Below, piece by piece: positions 1-8,312 of a DNA stretch of 64,000 bases. The notes under the pieces were generated by a model. The model was not told the DNA's origin and searched no databases. It saw nothing but the letters and a program-made list of their open reading frames with translations. Source of the stretch: Hyalangium ruber (lineage in GTDB: Bacteria; Myxococcota; Myxococcia; Myxococcales; Myxococcaceae); the NCBI RefSeq assembly GCF_034259325.1, contig NZ_JAXIVS010000002.1:124001-188000 (forward strand). Reading direction: 5' to 3'. Made by a program: the position numbers and the translations under genes. Positions within the stretch are counted from its first letter, which is position 1, and each line of letters begins with the position of its first letter.

Positions 1-1737
1 ATGCTCATCAAGCTCACCACCTTCTTTCGGGATCCGGAGGTGTGGGTCAGCTTGGAAAAGGTGCTCAAGGAGCTGGCGCGCAAGCGGCGGCCGGACCAGG
101 AGCTGCGCATCTGGAGCGCCGGCTGCGCCACGGGGGAAGAGGCCTACTCCATCGCCATCGCGGCGGCCGAGGCGCTGGGCCCTGGCATGCCTGGGCCAGA
201 GCTGAAGGTGTTCGCCACGGACGTGGACGAGGCCGCCATCGCCTTCGCTCGCCGGGGTGTCTACACCGCCCAGCAGCTCGAGGGCTGCTCGAAGGAGCGC
301 CTGGCGCGCTGGTTCACCCCCTCCAGCGGCGGCCACACGGTGCGCAAGGAGATCCGCCGCTCGGTTGTCTTCGGGGTGAACAACCTGGTCTCCGACGCGC
401 CCGTCTCCCGGATCGATCTCATCCTCTGCCGCAACGTCTTCATCTACCTGGACGCGGACCTGCAGAAGCGGGTGCTGGCGCGCTTCCACTTCGCCGCGCG
501 CCGGGAGGGCATCCTCGTGTTGGGGCGCTCGGAACTCATCCCCTTCGCGGCCCGGCTCTTCGAGCCGGTGGACCTGCCCCGGCGCATCTACCGCAAGGAT
601 GGGCGGCAGGAGTTCGCCCTGGCTCCCCCCGAGCCGCTGCCCGTACCCGACCCGCCGTCCCCAGCGCACGTCTTGGCAACCGTGAACGCCCAGGACACGC
701 AGCGCAACTTCCTGCGCGGCATCATCGACTCGCAGATCTGCCCCATCATCGTCACCGACGCCGAAGGCACGGTGAAGCTCACCAATCAGGCCGCCACCCG
801 GCTCTGGTCCCGGAGCGAGGCAGAGCTGGCGGGCAAGCGCCTGGCGTCGCTCGGGCTCCCCGGGCTGAACCCAGACCTGCTGGTCGAGCAGACGGCCCGG
901 GTGCGCGTAGGCCGCTCCGAGCGCGAGGTAGCCGACGGGGTGTTGGAGACTCCTGGGGCGGAGCCCACCACGCTGCGCGCCCAGGTGGTGGCCCTGCGCA
1001 CCGCGACGGGCGAGACGCAGGGCCTCATCTACGTGGCGCATGACGTGACGAGCCTGCGCGGCCTGGAGCAGAGCTTCCAGCGCGCCACCGAGGAGCTGAA
1101 CGCCGCCAACCTGCGGCTGCAGACCTCCAACGAGGAGCTGCGCGCCTCCAACGAGGAGCTGGAGACGACCAACGAGGAGCTCCAGAGCGCCAACGAGGAG
1201 CTGCAGACGACCAACGAGGAGCTCCAGTCCACCAACGAGGAGCTGGAGACGACCAACGAGGAGCTCCAGTCCACCAACGCCGAGCTGGATGCCACCAACC
1301 GCGAGCTGGCCCACCGCACCCATGAGATGGACGCGCTCGCCTTCAGCCAGCGCACCATCATCCGCACCCTCTCGGCGGGGGTCATCGTCCTGGACGCGCA
1401 GGGGCGCATCTCCACGTGGAACCTCGCCGCCGAGCGGCTGCTGGGCCTCACCGAGCGCGAGGCGGTGGGCCAGGTGCTGTGGACCCTGAATGTCCCCGCC
1501 CTGGCGCGCGCGGTGCAGATGCGCATCCGCAAGCACCTGAGCGAGAACCGCTCGCTGCGTCAGGAGGAGATCAGCTACCAGTTGCCCCATGGAGGCCGGG
1601 GCCGCGCCACGCTGGTGGCCACTCCCCTCATCATGGATTCCACCCTGCTGGGCGCCATCATCCTCTTCGAGGACACCACGCGCGCCTCGGCCCTGGCGCA
1701 GGAGAACCGCGAACTCAAGGAGCGCCTCAAGAAATGA
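1..1737 (+). CDS. CheR-type methyltransferase/PAS fusion (5'-truncated by window)
   Basis: This is the C-terminal part of a CheR-type methyltransferase fused to sensory domains. The first visible residues (KLTTFFRDPEVW) are the internal catalytic FFRDP motif of CheR, so the ATG at base 1 is almost certainly internal and the gene begins upstream, possibly with a CheB domain as in CheB/CheR/PAS proteins. The SAM-binding motif SAGCATGEEAYSIAI is near residue 39 and LILCRNVFIYLD near 140. A PAS domain lies at about 232-352. A long coiled coil of TNEELQS/TNEELET heptads (about 370-435) links it to a second PAS domain at about 448-565. No membrane segment is visible. The stop overlaps the start of the next kinase gene by 4 nt (ATGA), so the two are probably co-translated. 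Unlike the CheR-like gene at 16674, the FFRDP motif is intact here. Confidence 0.88.
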   Translation: MLIKLTTFFRDPEVWVSLEKVLKELARKRRPDQELRIWSAGCATGEEAYSIAIAAAEALGPGMPGPELKVFATDVDEAAIAFARRGVYTAQQLEGCSKERLARWFTPSSGGHTVRKEIRRSVVFGVNNLVSDAPVSRIDLILCRNVFIYLDADLQKRVLARFHFAARREGILVLGRSELIPFAARLFEPVDLPRRIYRKDGRQEFALAPPEPLPVPDPPSPAHVLATVNAQDTQRNFLRGIIDSQICPIIVTDAEGTVKLTNQAATRLWSRSEAELAGKRLASLGLPGLNPDLLVEQTARVRVGRSEREVADGVLETPGAEPTTLRAQVVALRTATGETQGLIYVAHDVTSLRGLEQSFQRATEELNAANLRLQTSNEELRASNEELETTNEELQSANEELQTTNEELQSTNEELETTNEELQSTNAELDATNRELAHRTHEMDALAFSQRTIIRTLSAGVIVLDAQGRISTWNLAAERLLGLTEREAVGQVLWTLNVPALARAVQMRIRKHLSENRSLRQEEISYQLPHGGRGRATLVATPLIMDSTLLGAIILFEDTTRASALAQENRELKERLKK

Positions 1738-3464
1738 GCCCCCGCCGCACCGCCCCTCCGCCCGCTGAGACGCTCCCACCGGCCCCGCGTCCCGCGGAGC
1801 CGCGGGATGGGCTGCTGCGCAAGTACCAGGAGCTGTTCGCCAAGCACGCGGCGCTGGTTCAGCGGCTGGAGCTGCGAACCGACGAGCACGTCTCCTCCTA
1901 CCGGCTGTCCACCTGGGCGCTGGAGACGAGCGCGAGCGCGCTGGCGCTGCTGCGGGGGAGCGTCGTGCTGCTGGCCAACCGCCGCTGGCATGAGCTGTCG
2001 CGCGATAGCTTCTGGAGACGGGTTCGGCAGGACAAGCTCTCGGGAGAAGGGCTGTGTACGCTGCGGCAGGTAGCGGAAGCCGCGTCCCTGACCCTTCGCG
2101 GCATGGACAGCCAGGGCCCTCTGGTGGAGCGCTACCAGGAACATGGCGGAGAGCGGACGTTGGAGGTGCGCACCGAGCGGGTGGCCATGCACCGCAAGCC
2201 GGGCACCCACCATGCGGTGCTGGTGCTGGCTCACGACATCACCGAGCAGGTGCGCTCCGAGCAGGAGCTGGAGCGCGCCCGGGAGACGCTCCACGAGCAG
2301 GAGCACCTGCGAGCCCTGGGCGAGATGGCCTCGGGGGTGGCGCACGATCTCAACAACACCCTCAATGCCATGAGGCTGCGGCTGGAGCTGACCCAGCGGG
2401 ACGCGACGTTCACCCCCAGCCAGCGCGCCCACCTGGATGCGATGTCGCGCATCGTCAACGACGCCAGCACCCGCATCCACCGCCTCCAGGACTTCGCGCG
2501 GCAGCGGGTCGAGCCGGACTCCGAGCAGGTGCAACTGGCCGACGTCGTTCAAGAGGCGGTGGAGATCGCCCACAGCGAAATGGAGCACCGCGCGGCCCAT
2601 TCGAGCCTCTCGCTGCGCCTCGTGGTGGAAGTGCCCTCACTGCCGCTGGTGCATGGCTCGGCGACGGACCTGCGCTACGTCTTCATCAACCTGCTGCTCA
2701 ACGCGCGCGACGCGATGCCACACGGGGGCACCATCCGCGTGCGCGGCGGCGTCCAGCAGGACAAAGTCGTCATCACCGTGGAGGACGAGGGCACGGGCAT
2801 TCCCGCCGAGCACCTGCGCAGCATCTTCCGGCCCTTCTTCACCACCAAGGGCAGGCAAGGCACGGGCCTGGGCCTGTCCATGGCCTATGGCGTCATGGCG
2901 CGCGCGGGGGGCACCATCCACGCCGCCAACCGCCCGGGTGGGGGCGCGGTCTTCACCCTCTGCTTTCCGCTGTTGGAGCAAAGCGCCCTGGCGGCGCTCC
3001 CGGCTCCCGCGGCGCCCCCCCCCGTCACTCAACCCGCTCTCACGGGCCGGGTGCTCGTCGTTGACGACGACCCCTCCAACCTCGAGGTGACCCTGCTGGC
3101 CATCCAGTCCCAGGGGCCGAGCGCCGAAGGGGTGCGCAGCGGGCAGGAGGCGCTGGAGCGGCTTCGCCAGGGCCAGCGCTACAGCCTGGTGCTCTGCGAC
3201 ATCGGACTGCGGGGAATGGACGGGTGGCAGGTGGCAAGCAAGGCGCGGGCGCTCGACCGCAAGCTCCCCATCTACCTCATGACGGGCTCCACGCTGGACT
3301 TCGATCCGAAGGATCGGCGGCTGCGCTCCATCAAGGGAGTGCTCCTCAAGCCGCTGGGGCTCACCCGGCTGCGGGAGATGCTCGCCCAGACCGCTCCGCC
3401 CATGCCCTCCAAGGCCCAGGCACGCAAGCGTGCCGCGCGCCCAGGCGGGAAACCGAAGCGGTGA
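1734..3464 (+). CDS. Hybrid sensor histidine kinase with C-terminal receiver
   Basis: A 576-residue cytoplasmic hybrid histidine kinase. A Pro-rich start and a PAS-like sensory region (about 25-180) precede the H-box GEMASGVAHDLNNTL (phospho-acceptor His near 204). The N-box INLLLNARDAMPHGG, G1 VEDEGTGIP, F-box FRPFFTTKG and G2 GTGLGLSMAYG follow. This NtrB-like H-box (HDLNN) fits the HisKA/HATPase class. A receiver starts near 439 (RVLVVDDD), with the acceptor Asp in LVLCDIGLRGMDGW (about 489) and Lys in LLKPLG. The ATG at 1734 overlaps the CheR/PAS stop (ATGA). The frame is open upstream, but the overlap and the loss of domain-like sequence favour this start. It is probably the kinase partner of the upstream CheR/PAS protein. 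Confidence 0.88.
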   Translation: MSPRRTAPPPAETLPPAPRPAEPRDGLLRKYQELFAKHAALVQRLELRTDEHVSSYRLSTWALETSASALALLRGSVVLLANRRWHELSRDSFWRRVRQDKLSGEGLCTLRQVAEAASLTLRGMDSQGPLVERYQEHGGERTLEVRTERVAMHRKPGTHHAVLVLAHDITEQVRSEQELERARETLHEQEHLRALGEMASGVAHDLNNTLNAMRLRLELTQRDATFTPSQRAHLDAMSRIVNDASTRIHRLQDFARQRVEPDSEQVQLADVVQEAVEIAHSEMEHRAAHSSLSLRLVVEVPSLPLVHGSATDLRYVFINLLLNARDAMPHGGTIRVRGGVQQDKVVITVEDEGTGIPAEHLRSIFRPFFTTKGRQGTGLGLSMAYGVMARAGGTIHAANRPGGGAVFTLCFPLLEQSALAALPAPAAPPPVTQPALTGRVLVVDDDPSNLEVTLLAIQSQGPSAEGVRSGQEALERLRQGQRYSLVLCDIGLRGMDGWQVASKARALDRKLPIYLMTGSTLDFDPKDRRLRSIKGVLLKPLGLTRLREMLAQTAPPMPSKAQARKRAARPGGKPKR

Positions 3465-3485
3465 GGGCGTAGGCCCGAACTCCTC

Positions 3486-4544
3486 CTACCCTGACTTCTC
3501 CCGGACGTCGTCCTCCGCGGGTACCGGAGAAGGCAGTTGCGCGTCCACCGAGGCGGTCCTCATCGCCAGGCCCCGGAGGACCCGCGCCTGATGCTCGGCC
3601 GTCTCGGCCCGCGTCTCGTAGCGCCGAGCCGAGTGCAGGTGCTCGCGCTCGCGGGCTTGCGCCGCCAGGCGCCGGGCCAGCGCCGCGTTCTCCTCGAGCG
3701 CCCGCACGGCGGCCCACATCGCCGAGTCCACGTGCGTCACCTGCTCGTGGATCAACGACTCGGCCGTGTACCCATGGCCGACGCGGCAGCGGTAGCGCAG
3801 CATCCCCGTGTCATCCATCTCGAAGAGCACGCCCCCACAGTCCGGGCAGGCGAAGTGTGAGGGGTTGCCCCCCGCGGGGGGCTGGTTGGTGGCCTCGGGG
3901 TGGCCCGCCATCACCTTGACCTCCTGGTCCAAGAGGCGGGAGACGGGACGCTTGCGCTTCATGCGCGCCGGCGATCGAACCAGCTTTCCCAGCAGGGCGC
4001 CCATCGCGCGCAGCGGCACGCTGTGGTCCACCTCCACGTACTCCATCGCGCTGCGCGGCATGTCCGGACAGGCGGCGTCGTCGGGATCCTGCACCACCGC
4101 CAGGCCTCCCTGGTTCTTCACCGCGAGCAATCCCGCCGTGCCACAGTTGAGCGCCCCCGTCAGCACCACGCCCACCACGCGCGGCCCATAGGCGCGCGCC
4201 GCCGAGCGGAAGAGCGGATCCACCGCGGGGCGGTGGCCATTCTCCAGCGGCCCCTTCACCACCCGCACATGGCCGGGCTCCACGAGCAGGTGTCGATCAT
4301 TGGGCGCCACGTAGATGTGGCCATGCAGCAGCGGCTCGTGGTCCTGGGGATGCGAGGCGCGCAGCGGGCCGATACGGGTAAGAATCTCCGGCAGGAAGCT
4401 GCGGTGGTCCGCGGCCACATGCAGGACGATGCAGACGGCGGCCGGCAAGTCCTCGGGCAACTGCGCGACGAGCTCCGACAGGGCCTCGACGCCTCCCATC
4501 GAGGCACCGATGACGATGATGTCGCGGGTATTGCGCTGGGCCAT
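3486..4544 (-). CDS. CheB-like methylesterase with C-terminal zinc-ribbon-like region; catalytic Asp replaced
   Basis: A stand-alone CheB-type methylesterase domain (352 aa from ATG 4544; a longer in-frame start at 4574 is possible but has no better ribosome site). CheB hydrolyses glutamyl methyl esters with a Ser-His-Asp triad. Ser (IGASMGG, S15) and His (VLHVAADH, H42) are present. The block that is normally LTGxGxDG or LDDGTAGL reads LTGALNCGTAGLL, putting Cys134 where the catalytic Asp is expected. There is no N-terminal receiver. The C-terminal half has CPDCGGVLFE...YRCRVGHGY, a Cys-rich zinc-ribbon-like motif seen in other soluble CheB-like proteins, followed by an Ala/Arg-rich helix. 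It converges on the kinase gene ending at 3464 and is divergent from the response regulator at 4852. Whether it still acts as an esterase is uncertain. Confidence 0.85.
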   Translation of the reverse strand: MAQRNTRDIIVIGASMGGVEALSELVAQLPEDLPAAVCIVLHVAADHRSFLPEILTRIGPLRASHPQDHEPLLHGHIYVAPNDRHLLVEPGHVRVVKGPLENGHRPAVDPLFRSAARAYGPRVVGVVLTGALNCGTAGLLAVKNQGGLAVVQDPDDAACPDMPRSAMEYVEVDHSVPLRAMGALLGKLVRSPARMKRKRPVSRLLDQEVKVMAGHPEATNQPPAGGNPSHFACPDCGGVLFEMDDTGMLRYRCRVGHGYTAESLIHEQVTHVDSAMWAAVRALEENAALARRLAAQAREREHLHSARRYETRAETAEHQARVLRGLAMRTASVDAQLPSPVPAEDDVREKSG

Positions 4545-4851
4545 GGGGCTCCGCTCGGTGGAAAGACATCCCAAGGGTGTGCATCCCCGCTTCCTGGCAC
4601 AGAGATTCCCGCCTGCTGGCCTGCCCTGCGGGCCGACCGCCCTTCCCTGCCTGTCATGCCTGTCTGCCCTTTGGCCTCGGGGCTCGCTGGCTATCCGGAA
4701 TCTTCATGTTGACAGCGACACTGCTTTCGTTCGGAATGCCTGTCCGCCTGGCCGGTTTGGAAGGCTCCCTACACGCCCCCCCTTCAACACCTTGGGCCAG
4801 GAAGGCCATAATCCTGGCCACCTGAACAACAACCCGCCCTCCGGGGGAACC
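4545..4851. other. Divergent intergenic region (307 bp) between CheB-like and response-regulator genes
   Basis: This gap separates two divergent starts and must hold promoters for both. It is less GC-rich in its middle (around 4700-4745) than the flanking genes. I see no convincing ORF, no clear sigma-54 site and no strong dyad. A partial TGGCAC-N5-TTCCC match at about 4595 lacks the TTGC element and is not called. Confidence 0.5.
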
Positions 4852-5259
4852 ATGTCGGAAACAAAGATCCGCGTCCTCGTCGTCGACGACGACCAGGATC
4901 AGCTCGTGCTCGCCGAGCGCTCGCTCTCGTCTTACGGCTTCGAGGTGAAGACGCACCGCTCTTCGCTGGGCGTCTCCAATCTGGTGCGCTCCGTCGCGCC
5001 GGACCTGGTGCTGCTGGACGTGAACATCCCGGCGCTGAGCGGGGACAAGGTGCTGTCGCTGGCGCGCGCGCAGGCGCCGCTGGGCACCAAGTTCATCCTC
5101 TATTCCGCCTCGGATGAGTCCAAGCTGCGCTCGCTGGCGCTGTCCTCCGGCGCCGACGGCTACATCTCCAAGAGCGTGCAGGGCGCGGACCTGGCCAAGA
5201 AGCTGACGGACCTGTACAAGCGCGGCCGCACGGGCACCACCGCGGCCACTCCCAAGTAG
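4852..5259 (+). CDS. Single-domain response regulator (CheY-like receiver)
   Basis: A 135-residue protein consisting of one receiver domain and a short basic Thr/Ala-rich tail. The acidic pocket is VLVVDDD (about 8-14), the phospho-acceptor is Asp56 in LVLLDVNIP, the switch Ser is S85 in ILYSAS and the conserved Lys is K107 in YISKS. No output domain is present, so it should act by protein-protein contact or phosphotransfer, like CheY or Spo0F. ATG 4852 follows a GGGGGAAC stretch and begins directly at the domain (MSETKIRVLVVDDD). The upstream open frame has no recognisable domain. It is divergent from the CheB-like gene and ends 15 bp before a perfect 26-bp palindrome. Confidence 0.9.
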   Translation: MSETKIRVLVVDDDQDQLVLAERSLSSYGFEVKTHRSSLGVSNLVRSVAPDLVLLDVNIPALSGDKVLSLARAQAPLGTKFILYSASDESKLRSLALSSGADGYISKSVQGADLAKKLTDLYKRGRTGTTAATPK

Positions 5260-5273
5260 AAGCCGTGCGAGGC

Positions 5274-5299
5274 CCCAGTGCTCACCGGTGAGCACTGGG
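5274..5299. repeat. Palindromic repeat, copy 1 (core GTGCTCACCGGTGAGCAC)
   Basis: A perfect 26-bp palindrome centred between bases 5286 and 5287, lying between the convergent 3' ends of the response regulator (5259) and the ABC1 kinase (5315). The 18-bp core recurs at 27536-27553 and 30307-30324. A second small stem (GGCCTGA/TCAGGCC, 5304-5321) adjoins it. There is no T-tract, so a simple rho-independent terminator is not supported. A transcription-end hairpin, a protein-binding site or a dispersed repeat are all possible. Confidence 0.75.
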
Positions 5300-5314
5300 C
5301 CCAGGCCTGACGGC

Positions 5315-6619
5315 TCAGGCCAGCAGGTTCGCGACTTCCAGGTACACGCCGCGGAAGTCTCCCTGCGCGCCAATGAGCCGCAGGTTCTGCGCCAGCCCTC
5401 CCGTGGAGCGGAAGAACATCACCGCTTCGGGAGGCGGGCGGATCTTCAGGAAGCGCACCGCGTTCTTGGCGAAGTGCTGCTTCATGTCGCGGCTGATCTC
5501 GCACGTGGCGAAGTCGTAGTCCGGGCTGCGCATGGGGCGGCCGGCGATGTGGAGGATTTCGCGGATGAGCGCCTCGGCCTCCGAGTCGGGCAGCTCCACG
5601 TGGAAGCCCACCTCGCGGCTCAGGCCGAGGATGTCCATGGACTCCAGCTTCATGGCGCCGAGGAACATGCGGCGGTTGGCGTCCACGAAGCGCTCGGAGA
5701 AGCGCTTGATGGAGCCGAAGTCCAACAGCCCCAGGCGCCCGTCCTTCATGACCATGAAGTTGCCGGGGTGCGGGTCGGCGTGGATTTCCCCGGCGCAGAG
5801 GAAGGGCCCGTAGATGGCGCGGATGAGCTGGCGCGAGACGCGGAAGCGCTCCTCGGGCGAAGGCTCGCCCACCACCCAGTCCTTGAGCGTCTGGCCCTCC
5901 AGCAGCTCGAGGGTGAGGACGCGCTCGGAGGAGCGCTCGGAGACGACCTCGGGGACCTTGAGGTCCGAGAAACGCGCGGCGCTCTGGACGAAGCCCTGAC
6001 AGAGGCGGGCCTCGCGGCGGTAGTCCAGCTCCAGGAGCAGCTCTTCGCGCATCTCCGAGAAGTAGGCGGTGCCGTCCATCACCTTGGACGTCTTGGAGAC
6101 GGTCTTCACCACCATGCCCAGGTTGTCGAGGTCGCCATGGAGGGAGTCGGCCACGCCGGGGTACTGCACCTTCACGGCGACGGGGCGCCCGTCCTCGAGC
6201 ACGGCGCGGTGTACCTGGCCCAGGGAGGCGGCGGCGAGGGGCTCGCGGTCGAACTCGCGGAAGAGGGCCTCGGGGGCAGCGCCAAGCTCCTGGCGGATGA
6301 CGCGGGCCACGGTGTCATAGCCCATGGCGGGCGCCTGGTTCTGCAGGCGGGCGAGCACCTGGCGCACCTCGGGGGTGAGCAGGTCCGGGTCCATGGAGAT
6401 GGCCTGGCCGAACTTCATGGCGGCGCCCTTGAGGTCCCCCAGGGTGGCGACGAGCTTGTCGGCCATGCCCTTGGTGAGCAGCTCCGACTCCTGTCCCGCG
6501 AGGCGCTTGGCGCCGCTCTTGAGCACGTCCGCGCCGAGCTGGGCGGACAGGCCCGCGAGCTTGCGGAAGCGTTGGAAGCGCCCCTGGGGCGGGAGCTTGT
6601 CGTCGGAGTCGGAGGCCAT
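5315..6619 (-). CDS. ABC1/AarF/UbiB-family atypical protein kinase
   Basis: A 434-residue member of the UbiB/AarF (ADCK) family of kinase-like ATPases, which in many organisms supports quinone or lipid metabolism. Diagnostic features are all visible: the KxGQ motif (KFGQAISMDPDLL), the Ala-rich loop replacing the P-loop (AAASLGQVHRAVL), the ATP-binding Lys in VAVKVQYPG, the conserved ELDYRREA, and the catalytic/Mg segment HADPHPGNFMV followed by GLLDFGS. ATG 6619 gives MASDSDDKL. A TTG at 6661 is the alternative. No C-terminal membrane helix is obvious, unlike E. coli UbiB. The substrate cannot be told from sequence. Confidence 0.9.
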   Translation of the reverse strand: MASDSDDKLPPQGRFQRFRKLAGLSAQLGADVLKSGAKRLAGQESELLTKGMADKLVATLGDLKGAAMKFGQAISMDPDLLTPEVRQVLARLQNQAPAMGYDTVARVIRQELGAAPEALFREFDREPLAAASLGQVHRAVLEDGRPVAVKVQYPGVADSLHGDLDNLGMVVKTVSKTSKVMDGTAYFSEMREELLLELDYRREARLCQGFVQSAARFSDLKVPEVVSERSSERVLTLELLEGQTLKDWVVGEPSPEERFRVSRQLIRAIYGPFLCAGEIHADPHPGNFMVMKDGRLGLLDFGSIKRFSERFVDANRRMFLGAMKLESMDILGLSREVGFHVELPDSEAEALIREILHIAGRPMRSPDYDFATCEISRDMKQHFAKNAVRFLKIRPPPEAVMFFRSTGGLAQNLRLIGAQGDFRGVYLEVANLLA

Positions 6620-6727
6620 GGAACCTGGGATGATTAACGGGGAGCCTGACCTTGGACGCAAGTCAGGCCTGCACGTTGCTCCCGTTCGTCCGGCTGCCGG
6701 GGGGGCGGGTTCAGTTGGAGGTGCGGC

Positions 6728-8299
6728 ATGTTCTCACGTCGTATTCCCAGAGCGGTGGTGCTGTTCCTCCTGCTGCTCTCCGCGTGCGCCACGGCCCCGT
6801 CCTCGAAAGGGGCTTCCAGCCGACGCCGCCCTTCCTGTGGGTTTGGCGGCGGCTGCGCCTTCTTCAATCAAGTACACAGGTCCGTGAGCATGCCCCGGCC
6901 GGCGCCTCGCACGTCCGAACCCTCAGGGGGCCTGGCGCCCATCGAGGCCCGGCACGTGGACGTGGATTACCTCTCCGGGTTGCTGGTGCGCGCGGGCGTG
7001 CCTCCCACCGCGCTTCCCCGAGACCGGCGCCCGCTCACGCCAGCGCAGGCCATCGCGCTGCTGAATCAGGTGCTGGAGGCACAGGTGCCGTTGAAGGACT
7101 TCGGTCCCTGGCGCATGGCGGTGTACCTGCTGCTGGAGGTGGTACACGGCGGCGCGGCGGTCCCCCCCCCGACGCTGCGGGAGCGAATGGCCCGCTTCGC
7201 CCCGTTGCTGGTGCTTCGACCGGATGGCTACCTGGTGCGGGCCACCACCGGCAGGGCCGTGCAACAGGCGGGACAGATGCGCTTCGAGGGCGGCGCTCTT
7301 CGGGCCGAGGGCTTCGCGGTAGGGCCGTTCTACCTGCCGCGCCAGGGCTTCCTCTACCCGGTGGATGAGACGTTGGAGATCCATCCGGATGCGGTGCTGG
7401 CCGGAGTGTACGTGCCGGACGAGGACACCCTGGGACCGATGCTGGAAGGCGTCGAACAAGCGGCGGTGGACAGCATTACCGGCCTGCTCTCCGTGGTGCA
7501 GCACCCGAGCGAGAGCCTGGAGGCGCTGGCGCGGCTGCCAAGCGTGGTGCGCACCCTGGTGGAGAACTCTCCCCAGTACTACCAGCACTTCCAGGCCGTC
7601 TCCCATGGGGAGCGGGTACGCCTCGTCTCACGGCTGGTGACCAATGTGGCGCTGGTGTGCCTCACGGCGGAGGCAGGCAGTGCGCGCGTGGCCTCGGCGG
7701 GTAACGCGCTGGGCAACCTGCGCGTGCCAGTGCTGTCGCTGTCGGCGCGGGGCACGTTGGCGCTGGAGCAGGTGGTGGTGCCCGCGGGTCGCGTGGTGAC
7801 GGCGGTGAGCGCTGCCCCCGGAGCGCTCTACATCGTCCACATGGCGGGCCGGGGCGCGGGCGGCGGGGGCGGAAACGGCGAAGGGGGCTCCTCCTGGAAG
7901 CCGCCGATTGGAGGCCCTGGGCGGTGGATTCAGAAGAACGAAGCGATGCTGGCCCCGGCAAAGCGCTACCAGGCGCAGGTGGGGCGTGCGCCGGAGGGCT
8001 GGGTGTACCGAGTGGAGCACGCGGGAGAAAAAGCGGATCTGGATGACTTCACCGGCACGAAGCTGGTGGAGGCCAAGGAGCCTGGCTACGCGAAGTTCCT
8101 GGATGATGAACTCAGTCCACTGGACTTCTTCGAAGGCTTTCGCGAGATGATCGCGACAGCACGGCGACAATATCGGGTCGCCCAGAACACACCCCTGCAA
8201 TGGATTGTCGCGGAGAAGAGGCTTGCCGACTATCTCCGCAAGGCCTTCGCACAGGCAGGACTGCGTATCGAGGTAGTCCACATTCCCGCGCAACCGTGA
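6728..8299 (+). CDS. Lipoprotein polymorphic toxin with C-terminal Tox-REase-5-like nuclease domain (SitA-like)
   Basis: A 523-residue protein with a lipoprotein signal: hydrophobic VVLFLLLL then the lipobox LLSAC, Cys20 being the lipidated residue. A long middle region without known motifs is followed by a Gly-rich linker (about 375-390). The C-terminal domain (about 412-515) has RYQAQVGRAPEGWVYRVEH, then DLDDFTGTKLVEAKEPG and RRQYRVAQNTPLQWIVAE. The D...EAK pattern is that of restriction-endonuclease-fold toxins (Tox-REase-5 type). In myxobacteria, SitA lipoprotein toxins of this build pass between cells by outer-membrane exchange; that role is inferred here. A GGAGG sits 8 nt before ATG 6728. 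The next gene, 13 bp downstream, looks like the matching Imm52-type immunity gene. Confidence 0.75.
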   Translation: MFSRRIPRAVVLFLLLLSACATAPSSKGASSRRRPSCGFGGGCAFFNQVHRSVSMPRPAPRTSEPSGGLAPIEARHVDVDYLSGLLVRAGVPPTALPRDRRPLTPAQAIALLNQVLEAQVPLKDFGPWRMAVYLLLEVVHGGAAVPPPTLRERMARFAPLLVLRPDGYLVRATTGRAVQQAGQMRFEGGALRAEGFAVGPFYLPRQGFLYPVDETLEIHPDAVLAGVYVPDEDTLGPMLEGVEQAAVDSITGLLSVVQHPSESLEALARLPSVVRTLVENSPQYYQHFQAVSHGERVRLVSRLVTNVALVCLTAEAGSARVASAGNALGNLRVPVLSLSARGTLALEQVVVPAGRVVTAVSAAPGALYIVHMAGRGAGGGGGNGEGGSSWKPPIGGPGRWIQKNEAMLAPAKRYQAQVGRAPEGWVYRVEHAGEKADLDDFTGTKLVEAKEPGYAKFLDDELSPLDFFEGFREMIATARRQYRVAQNTPLQWIVAEKRLADYLRKAFAQAGLRIEVVHIPAQP

Positions 8300-8312
8300 G
8301 GATGGTTCCCGG

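Noticed and set aside
1150-1290. CRISPR-like direct repeats in the CheR/PAS gene
   Set aside because: The repeats are in-frame 21-bp heptad codons of a coiled coil, without spacers.
4595-4611. Partial sigma-54 promoter (TGGCAC-N5-TTCCC)
   Set aside because: The -12 TTGC element is missing and the site lies over 240 bp before the response-regulator start.
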